This document shows, piece by piece, positions 6,217 to 11,332 of a DNA stretch of 11,332 bases (position 1 is the first letter of the stretch; each line of letters starts with the position of its first letter). The notes under the pieces are model-generated. The model searched no databases. It had not been told where the DNA came from and was given only the letters and a program-made list of their open reading frames with translations. The DNA is from UBA10427 sp003500135 (GTDB taxonomy: Bacteria; Bacteroidota; Bacteroidia; Cytophagales; Cyclobacteriaceae), in contig CAWZYQ010000131.1 of the NCBI GenBank assembly GCA_963966275.1, positions 1 through 11,332 of the forward strand, written 5' to 3'. A program made the position numbers and the translations under genes.

Positions 6217-7443
6217 ATGAGTAAAAAGAAAATCACAATGCAAAACGGGCAATTACAGGTGCCCGATGTACCTATAATTCCATTTATTGAAGGCGACGGT
6301 ACGGGAACCGACATATGGCAGGCGTCCCGACGGGTATTTGATGCGGCCGTTGAAAAAGCTTATGGCAGCTCAAAAAAAATTGCCTGGAAAGAAGTTTTGG
6401 CCGGAGAAAAAGCATATAACGCTACCGGAAGCTGGTTGCCAGACGAAACCCTGGCCACATTCAAAGAGTACCTGGTAGGTATTAAAGGACCACTTACCAC
6501 ACCTGTAGGAGAAGGTATCCGTTCATTGAATGTAGCTTTGCGCCAAAAACTTGATCTATATGCCTGTGTACGTCCGGTTCGTTGGTTTAAAGGCACACCT
6601 ACTCCGGTAAAAGACCCTTCTACCACTGATATGGTGATTTTCAGGGAAAATACTGAAGACATCTATGCAGGAATAGAGTTTCAGCAGGGCTCCGGTGATG
6701 TCGAGGCCTTCAAAGCGCTTTTAAAAGAAAAGTTTCCCGAAAGATTTGAGAAAGTTCGTTTTCCCGAAACTTCAGGTTTTGGAATCAAGCCTGTTTCCAT
6801 TGAAGGTACCGAGCGGCTTGTACGGTCTGCCATTGAATATGCCATCAAAGAAAAGCGCGATTCCGTAACGCTGGTACATAAGGGTAATATTATGAAATTT
6901 ACCGAAGGTGCTTTTCGTGATTGGGGTTATGCCCTTGCAAAAAAAGAGTATGGTGCGAAAGACCTGGATGGAGGTCCATGGCAGGTATTTGAAAAAGATG
7001 GTCACAGCATTATTGTGAAAGATGTGATTGCGGATGCCTTTTTACAGCAAATTCTTTTAAGGCCCTCCGAATACAGCGTAATTGCCACTCTCAATCTTAA
7101 TGGTGATTATGTTTCCGATGCCCTGGCTGCAATAGTAGGTGGCATTGGCATCGCACCTGGTGCAAATATCAATTACGATTCAGGTAATGCGATTTTTGAA
7201 GCTACCCATGGAACGGCTCCCAAATATGCAGGGCAGGATAAAGTAAACCCGGGTTCTCTGATATTATCGGGTGCAATGATGCTTGGGTACCTCGGTTGGC
7301 AGGAAGCAGCGGACCTCATCCACAAGGGAATTGAAGGCGCAATTTCTTCTAAAAGAGTGACTTATGATTTCGAACGCCAGATGGAAGGAGCTACATTGCT
7401 CAAATGCTCTGAATTTGGTGAAGAGATTGTGAAAAATATGTAA
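6217..7443 (+). CDS. icd: NADP-dependent isocitrate dehydrogenase
   Basis: This 408-residue enzyme converts isocitrate and NADP+ to 2-oxoglutarate, CO2 and NADPH in the cytoplasmic TCA cycle. It matches the bacterial homodimeric type across its length: FIEGDGTGTDIW near the N-terminus, GIRSLNVALRQKLDLYACVRP (S103 corresponds to the E. coli phosphorylation serine, followed by the isocitrate-binding arginines), ENTEDIYAGIE, LVHKGNIMKFTEGAF with catalytic K222, DVIADAFLQQ, NLNGDYVSDALAA with metal-binding D297 and D301, and HGTAPKYAGQDKVNPGS, whose Lys-Tyr pair is the NADP+ specificity feature. All catalytic residues are present. No AceK-type kinase is in the window. Start ATG 6217 follows AGGATA and a -7 element 35 bases upstream. 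It is divergent from the CoADR-rhodanese gene and closed by a strong terminator, so it is probably monocistronic. Confidence 0.97.
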   Translation: MSKKKITMQNGQLQVPDVPIIPFIEGDGTGTDIWQASRRVFDAAVEKAYGSSKKIAWKEVLAGEKAYNATGSWLPDETLATFKEYLVGIKGPLTTPVGEGIRSLNVALRQKLDLYACVRPVRWFKGTPTPVKDPSTTDMVIFRENTEDIYAGIEFQQGSGDVEAFKALLKEKFPERFEKVRFPETSGFGIKPVSIEGTERLVRSAIEYAIKEKRDSVTLVHKGNIMKFTEGAFRDWGYALAKKEYGAKDLDGGPWQVFEKDGHSIIVKDVIADAFLQQILLRPSEYSVIATLNLNGDYVSDALAAIVGGIGIAPGANINYDSGNAIFEATHGTAPKYAGQDKVNPGSLILSGAMMLGYLGWQEAADLIHKGIEGAISSKRVTYDFERQMEGATLLKCSEFGEEIVKNM

Positions 7444-7475
7444 CGAATTTGCAAAAAATACCGTTTTAATTTACG

Positions 7476-7503
7476 AACAAAAGCCCTCAACGGGGCTTTT
7501 GTT
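7476..7503 (+). terminator. Intrinsic terminator after icd
   Basis: AACAAAAGCCC, a 6-base loop, then GGGCTTTTGTT form an 11-bp perfect stem 32 bases after the icd stop. The T-rich 3' arm provides the U tract, although only TTATTAG follows the stem. It ends just 17 bases before the next gene's ATG. Confidence 0.8.
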
Positions 7504-7520
7504 ATTAGAAAAAGGTATTT

Positions 7521-8150
7521 ATGCAAGAACGACTCCCACTATTCCCACTAAACAATGTGGTTTATCCGGGTGAACCGCTTAATCTGCATATTTTCGAACC
7601 ACGTTACATAGAACTGATCAATGATGTCCTGGCCTCAGATGGGATTTTTGGTATGCCAGTTTTTATGGGGGTTAAACTGGACTACGGTACCACGCTCATG
7701 ATCACTAAGGTGGAAAAAATCTATGGTGATGGAAGGATGGATATCAAAACTGTGGGAATGAAGGTATTCAGGGTAAAAAAATTGGAAAACCCCGCCGAAG
7801 GTAAGTTGTATTCAGCAGGAGATATAGAATATGTAGATGATGTAGAAAACGGAACTTACGAAAATGTGGCGGCTCTGAAACGATACATCAAGGATGTTTT
7901 GGTGAGGCTTGACCTCAAAAAAGATGTGCAAATCCGTAGTGAAGTAAAATCTTTTAATGTGGCCCACCTTGCCGGTTTATCACAGGCGAAGAAATATGAA
8001 TTGTTAACTATTGATAATGAAAAAGACCGGCAGGAGTATTTAATACATCACTTTGAAAAGCTGCTTCCCATTCTAGAGGGCCTTCACGAAACGAAAGCCC
8101 GCGTTATGATGAATGGTCACTTCAAAAATTTTGATCCACTGAATTTTTAA
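7521..8150 (+). CDS. LON substrate-binding (N-terminal) domain protein
   Basis: This 209-residue protein carries the LAN/LON N-terminal domain alone, without the AAA+ or Ser/Lys protease parts of Lon. The signature LPLFPLNNVVYPGEPLNLHIFEPRY is at residues 5-29, followed by the beta-rich core (MPVFMGVKLDYGTTLMITKVEKI, DGRMDIKTVGMKVFRV) and a helical C-terminal half. Stand-alone LON-domain proteins are widespread in bacteria; their function is poorly defined, possibly substrate or partner recognition in proteolysis. It is cytoplasmic, with no signal or membrane segment. ATG 7521 has AAAGG five bases upstream. It starts 17 bases after the icd terminator, and I see no TAnnTTTG element of its own, so it may depend on readthrough. 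Its last 29 bases overlap the end of the convergent MATE gene. Confidence 0.9.
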   Translation: MQERLPLFPLNNVVYPGEPLNLHIFEPRYIELINDVLASDGIFGMPVFMGVKLDYGTTLMITKVEKIYGDGRMDIKTVGMKVFRVKKLENPAEGKLYSAGDIEYVDDVENGTYENVAALKRYIKDVLVRLDLKKDVQIRSEVKSFNVAHLAGLSQAKKYELLTIDNEKDRQEYLIHHFEKLLPILEGLHETKARVMMNGHFKNFDPLNF

Positions 8151-9513
8151 GCATTGGCGATACCTGCTTTTGGCTATTGATAAGCATCCGTCCGCTCAGT
8201 TTATTAAACCTGTAGAAAAGCCAAATGGCTGCGATAGTCAATCCCAGCAATAAACCCGTCCAGATACCCAAAGCCCCCATCTCGAGCCTGAATCCTAGAA
8301 TATAGCCGATCGGAAGCCCGAGGCCCCAATAGGCAATTAACGTGATTATTGTAGGCGCTTTCACGTCAGTGATACCGCGTAAAGAACCCAGTCCGATAAC
8401 CTGGGCGCCGTCGGATAGTTGAAAGAGGCCGGCCATAATCAACAGCTGGGCTGCCAGATGTATGACTTCAGGATTATCGATGTACAGTCCGGCAAGTTGG
8501 GTGCGGAATACAACAAAGGCCAACGCGCAAAAGCCCATAAAAATCAATGCCATCTGATAGCTTGTGAAAGACACTTCGCGCATGGTATGGTAATCTTTTT
8601 GACCCAACTGATTGCCCACCCGAATGGTAGCAGCCGAAGATATCCCCGTCGCTGCCATATAGCTTACAGAAGCCAGGTTAATTGCTATTTGATGCGCCGC
8701 AAGGGCTACAGTGCCCAGCCAGCCCATCATAATAGCTGCCATGCTAAAGGTGGTCACTTCAAATGTAAACTGCATACCCATCGGGAAGCCCAACCGCAAA
8801 ATTCGACCGATCACTTTAGCGCCCCATTGAAAAGGGTTTAGTTGATGTGTGTAGGAGTGAAAGCGATGGTTGTTTTTTATAAACATGAATATCGCCACTG
8901 CCATTATTATTCGTGAAATCAAAGTAGAAACACCAGCGCCATTCAGGCCCATAGCCGGAAAGCCAAGTTTTCCGAAGATCAATATGTAGTTGAAAATGAC
9001 GTTTAAAATATTTGCCCCTACTGAAATGTACATGGCCTCCTTTGTATACGACAACCCTTCGACAAACTGCCGCTGTGCCTGGTAGAACATCAATGGAATG
9101 AGACTAAAGCCAATAATGGACAGATATGGTTTTGCCAGCGCCACCACTTCTTCAGGTTGTCCGATGTAATGCATCAGGGGGAGGCCTGCCTGTAATAAAA
9201 TGGCTAAAGCAATTCCAAGTATCAATAATATCCAGGTGCCATTTACTAAGGCAATCCTGATGCGTTCGATGTTCTTTTCGCCATCAGCTTGCGCAATCAA
9301 TGGGGTCATAATAAAACTGGTGCCAATACCAAATACCATAATTACAGCAAAAAGACTGTTCGCCAGTGAGGCTGCAGCGAGAGGCGCCTTGCCCAGTTGC
9401 CCTACCATCAGGCTATCGGCCACCCCGACCATGATATGGCCCAACTGGCTCATCATAACCGGAAGCGCTAGCTTTAATGTCTTTCGGCCGTGCTTTTTAA
9501 GTAGGTCAGTCAT
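8122..9513 (-). CDS. MATE family multidrug/sodium efflux transporter
   Basis: This 463-residue inner-membrane protein has the usual MATE length and about 12 hydrophobic helices. The N-terminal half shows the family pattern LALPVMMSQLGHIMVGVADSLMVGQLG, then AAASLANSLFAVIMVFGIG and TPLIAQADG. The second half repeats the fold (LGFPMGMQFTFEVTTFSMAAIMMGWLG, ALAAHQIAINLASVSYMAATGISSAATIRVGNQLGQ). Such pumps export cationic drugs or metabolites using Na+ or H+ gradients; the substrate is not predictable. ATG 9513 lies one base after the stop codon of the M48 protease gene, so this is the second gene of that operon and probably translationally coupled. Its 3' end overlaps the convergent LON-domain gene by 29 bp with no terminator visible between them. 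Confidence 0.93.
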   Translation of the reverse strand: MTDLLKKHGRKTLKLALPVMMSQLGHIMVGVADSLMVGQLGKAPLAAASLANSLFAVIMVFGIGTSFIMTPLIAQADGEKNIERIRIALVNGTWILLILGIALAILLQAGLPLMHYIGQPEEVVALAKPYLSIIGFSLIPLMFYQAQRQFVEGLSYTKEAMYISVGANILNVIFNYILIFGKLGFPAMGLNGAGVSTLISRIIMAVAIFMFIKNNHRFHSYTHQLNPFQWGAKVIGRILRLGFPMGMQFTFEVTTFSMAAIMMGWLGTVALAAHQIAINLASVSYMAATGISSAATIRVGNQLGQKDYHTMREVSFTSYQMALIFMGFCALAFVVFRTQLAGLYIDNPEVIHLAAQLLIMAGLFQLSDGAQVIGLGSLRGITDVKAPTIITLIAYWGLGLPIGYILGFRLEMGALGIWTGLLLGLTIAAIWLFYRFNKLSGRMLINSQKQVSPMLKNSVDQNF

Positions 9514-9514
9514 T

Positions 9515-10750
9515 TTACCCTTTGTGCAGAGCTTTCAACCGTTGCAAAAGCGGAGGATGCGAATAATGCACAAATACATAGGCCGGATGAGGCGTCAAGT
9601 TGCTTAGGTTGTGCATTGAAAGCTTTTTTAAAGCCGACTCAAGCGCTTTACCACTGTAGGTATCCCGTGCATAAGCATCTGCCTCAAATTCATTCTTACG
9701 GCTCCACAGATTCATAAAAATGCCAATAGCATTGGAAATGGGAGAAAACAATAACGTAAATGCGATTAGATTCAAATGTATGGCATTTTGTGCACCACCA
9801 AGCGCTTTTGAAAAGGTAGGGTTGAAGATTACCAATGACAGTAAAAACAAAATAATACCGGTTTGGACAATAGAGGTCATATAACTGGTAATGATGTGTT
9901 TTCTTTTGTAATGCCCAACCTCATGGGCCAATACCGCCACTAACTCTTCCTCAGAATGGTTTTCAATAAGCGTATCGAACAGTACGATCTTTTTCTTTTT
10001 ACCAATTCCCGAGAAAAAGGCGTTGGATTTGTTGGATCGCTTTGATCCATCCATTACATAAATGTTATCGAGCGGGAAATTAACTTTCTGGCTGTAGTTT
10101 TCTATTGCGGCTTTTAATGAGCCGTTCTCAAGAGGCGTCAGCTTATTGAAAAGTGGTAATATCAGCGTTGTGTAAAACATGTTCATGAAAAGGGTGAACG
10201 CCGAAATAATAAGCCAGAAATAAAACCAGAAATTTTGTCCGAAATACTGAATAAGAAGAAGCAATACGTAAAGAATGCCGCCTCCTAAAATAGCAGCGAG
10301 AAGGTAACCTTTCAGTTTATCGGTAAAGAATATTTTTGGGGTGGTTTTATTAAATTCATATTTCTTTTCAATCACAAAGGTTTCATACCATTGAAATGGA
10401 ATATTCACGATATCGCTCACGATGAATAATAAACCGAAGAAAGCAATGGAAAGAAAAATGCCTTCACCCAGTGCAAATCTGAGTGTGGCATCGAGCCAGC
10501 CAAAGAATCCTGTCAATAGCAAAACAATCGCCACAACATAATAAAATGCGGACATCACAAAACTAAACCTGGCATTTTCGCGGGTGTACGCCATCGACTT
10601 TTGGTACTTTTCCTCTTTGTAAACACCACTTAGAGACTCAGGTAGTTTATATCGAAGGGCACGAAGGTTCAATATGTCCAGTGTACGTTCTACGATAAAG
10701 TCGAAAGTGATTATACCAATGATGATATAAAGCAGTGTTGTTGCGTCCAT
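9515..10750 (-). CDS. M48 family membrane metalloprotease (Ste24/CAAX protease 1-like)
   Basis: This 411-residue integral membrane zinc protease of the Ste24 (M48A) type has several N-terminal hydrophobic segments (from LLYIIIGIITFDFIVERTLDIL), the FVIEKKYEFNKTTPKIFFTDKLKG region, NAFFSGIGKKKKIVLFDTL, the zinc motif H276-E277-x-x-H280 (AHEVGHYKRKH) and the third ligand E356 in NEFEADAYA. Bacterial members are thought to act in envelope protein quality control; true CAAX processing is unlikely in bacteria. Two ATGs, at 10759 and 10750, are possible. 10750 is chosen because the promoter predicts a transcript start near 10764, leaving only about 5 bases for 10759. A TTG at 10810 lies upstream of the promoter and is excluded. 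It is the first gene of an operon with the MATE pump. Confidence 0.93.
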   Translation of the reverse strand: MDATTLLYIIIGIITFDFIVERTLDILNLRALRYKLPESLSGVYKEEKYQKSMAYTRENARFSFVMSAFYYVVAIVLLLTGFFGWLDATLRFALGEGIFLSIAFFGLLFIVSDIVNIPFQWYETFVIEKKYEFNKTTPKIFFTDKLKGYLLAAILGGGILYVLLLLIQYFGQNFWFYFWLIISAFTLFMNMFYTTLILPLFNKLTPLENGSLKAAIENYSQKVNFPLDNIYVMDGSKRSNKSNAFFSGIGKKKKIVLFDTLIENHSEEELVAVLAHEVGHYKRKHIITSYMTSIVQTGIILFLLSLVIFNPTFSKALGGAQNAIHLNLIAFTLLFSPISNAIGIFMNLWSRKNEFEADAYARDTYSGKALESALKKLSMHNLSNLTPHPAYVFVHYSHPPLLQRLKALHKG

Positions 10751-10768
10751 GATTCCCATTTTGGTTTG

Positions 10769-10797
10769 CAAAATTAGCAAAGTATTAGAGATACAAA
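10769..10797 (-). promoter_or_regulatory. Bacteroidota-type -33/-7 promoter of the M48-MATE operon
   Basis: On the minus strand, TTTG (10797-10794), a 17-base spacer and TAATTTTG (10776-10769) match the consensus TTTG/TAnnTTTG. This is the best promoter in the window. It predicts a leader of roughly 14 bases to ATG 10750. Confidence 0.65.
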
Positions 10798-10874
10798 TCC
10801 CGCAGGGCAAAAATGTTTAACGCACAATTATTTTTTCAATTGAAATCGGGAAGATTCGAAGCAACCTATTATAA

Positions 10875-11332
10875 TTATTTTGTGCAGAGTCCTATACTAA
10901 AACCAGAGTTTATCGCAATGGGAAATGAACTATCAGATGCGAAATACCGGTAATAATAACCGCCGTCCCCATCTGAAACATAAGCATAACCCAGACCGAT
11001 GTGCCAGTCGATGCTAAACCTTTCTCCAATAATCCATTGCTTACCATAGTTGATCATCAGGCCAATTGAAAATATCTGATCACCGGAACGTCTTCCATCA
11101 AGATCCAAATCATCTTCGAAATTTGATTCCCCAACTTCAAATGCACTAATGGTCAGCTCAGGACGAAAATAGCCACCGCTGAGCCGGTTCGTTCCATAGG
11201 TGCCTTCTCGGGCAAATGTAGGCTTGAGTTTGAATTTTGGCCCTGCTGAAACGAAAAAACCTTTGTCATTTACGTTTTTATCAGGTTGCGTGCCCAGTCC
11301 GATTATTCCAAGTTTAGTTTCCAGGCTAATCC
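10875..11332 (-). CDS. Outer-membrane beta-barrel protein, C-terminal part (N-terminus outside window)
   Basis: The minus-strand frame is open from the window edge to TAA at 10875-10877, giving about 151 residues of the C-terminal part. The N-terminus with any signal peptide is beyond the window. Alternating hydrophobic and aromatic strands (GFFVSAGPKFKLKPTF, GGYFRPELTISAFE, IFSIGLMINYGKQWII, FSIDWHIGLGYAY, FPIAINSGFSIGLCTK) with acidic/glycine-rich loops (NFEDDLDLDGRRSGD, SDGDGGYYY) resemble an OmpA-like or DUF3575-type eight-stranded barrel in the outer membrane. The exact family and role are not certain. A TTG at 11108 could be taken as a start, but the open frame and barrel pattern continue upstream through the edge. 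No clear terminator is seen between its stop and the M48 promoter. Confidence 0.75.
   Translation of the reverse strand, partial: ISLETKLGIIGLGTQPDKNVNDKGFFVSAGPKFKLKPTFAREGTYGTNRLSGGYFRPELTISAFEVGESNFEDDLDLDGRRSGDQIFSIGLMINYGKQWIIGERFSIDWHIGLGYAYVSDGDGGYYYRYFASDSSFPIAINSGFSIGLCTK

Noticed and set aside
8419..8841. 140-codon plus-strand open frame
   Set aside because: It is antisense to the MATE gene, with H/Q/R-rich composition and no motif; a shadow of a real gene.
9200..9607. 135-codon plus-strand open frame
   Set aside because: Spans the junction of two well-supported minus-strand genes; its product has no recognisable features.
10825..10842. CAATT ... AATTG inverted repeat as a terminator of the outer-membrane protein gene
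   Set aside because: Only five AT-rich pairs around an A/T loop, too weak for an intrinsic terminator.
1..11332. CRISPR array, insertion sequence, tRNA/rRNA, prophage or defence island
   Set aside because: No regularly spaced repeats, transposase or terminal inverted repeats, RNA gene folds, or phage or defence protein motifs were seen.

Overview
The window looks like a chromosomal piece of a Bacteroidota genome, most likely Cytophagales-like. Three things suggest this. The promoters fit the Bacteroidota -33/-7 pattern (TTTG, then TAnnTTTG). The proteins are typical of the group: a PAS sensor with two N-terminal membrane helices, a CoA-disulfide reductase fused to rhodanese, a stand-alone LON substrate-binding domain protein, a Ste24-type protease and a beta-barrel outer-membrane protein. 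Base composition is moderate. I cannot name a genus. There are no RNA genes, insertion sequences, CRISPR arrays or phage genes.

Layout. Positions 1-470 hold no intact gene; short plus-strand segments in three frames loosely resemble a decayed Hpt domain. Positions 471-1765 (minus) are a degenerate multi-PAS sensor broken by three single-base indels in A/T runs and one in-frame TAG; removing these lesions restores a continuous protein. At 1931-2512 (minus) is an intact DUF429 protein (predicted RNase H-like nuclease fold). Divergent from it, a two-gene plus-strand operon at 2605-4191 encodes an isopenicillin N synthase-like Fe(II)/2-oxoglutarate oxygenase and a Nudix hydrolase with a variant Nudix box. 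Convergent with this operon, and ending at a clear intrinsic terminator, is the CoA-disulfide/persulfide reductase-rhodanese fusion (4312-6000, minus).

That reductase and NADP-isocitrate dehydrogenase (6217-7443, plus) diverge from a 216-bp regulatory region. It holds a -7 element for each gene, an Fnr/Crp-like palindrome placed for activation of the reductase, and an inverted repeat beside the icd promoter. A strong terminator follows icd, then a LON-domain protein (7521-8150). The LON gene overlaps the 3' end of a convergent MATE efflux pump by 29 bp. The pump is the second gene of a minus-strand operon led by a membrane M48/Ste24 protease (9515-10750), which has a near-ideal promoter. The window ends inside a minus-strand outer-membrane beta-barrel gene.

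The genes are mainly housekeeping, redox/sulfur metabolism and envelope functions. Isocitrate dehydrogenase makes NADPH and the divergent flavoenzyme consumes NAD(P)H for disulfide or persulfide reduction, so joint control is plausible. I see no convincing new multi-gene system. The best items are the reconstructable sensor pseudogene and the icd/CoADR control region.
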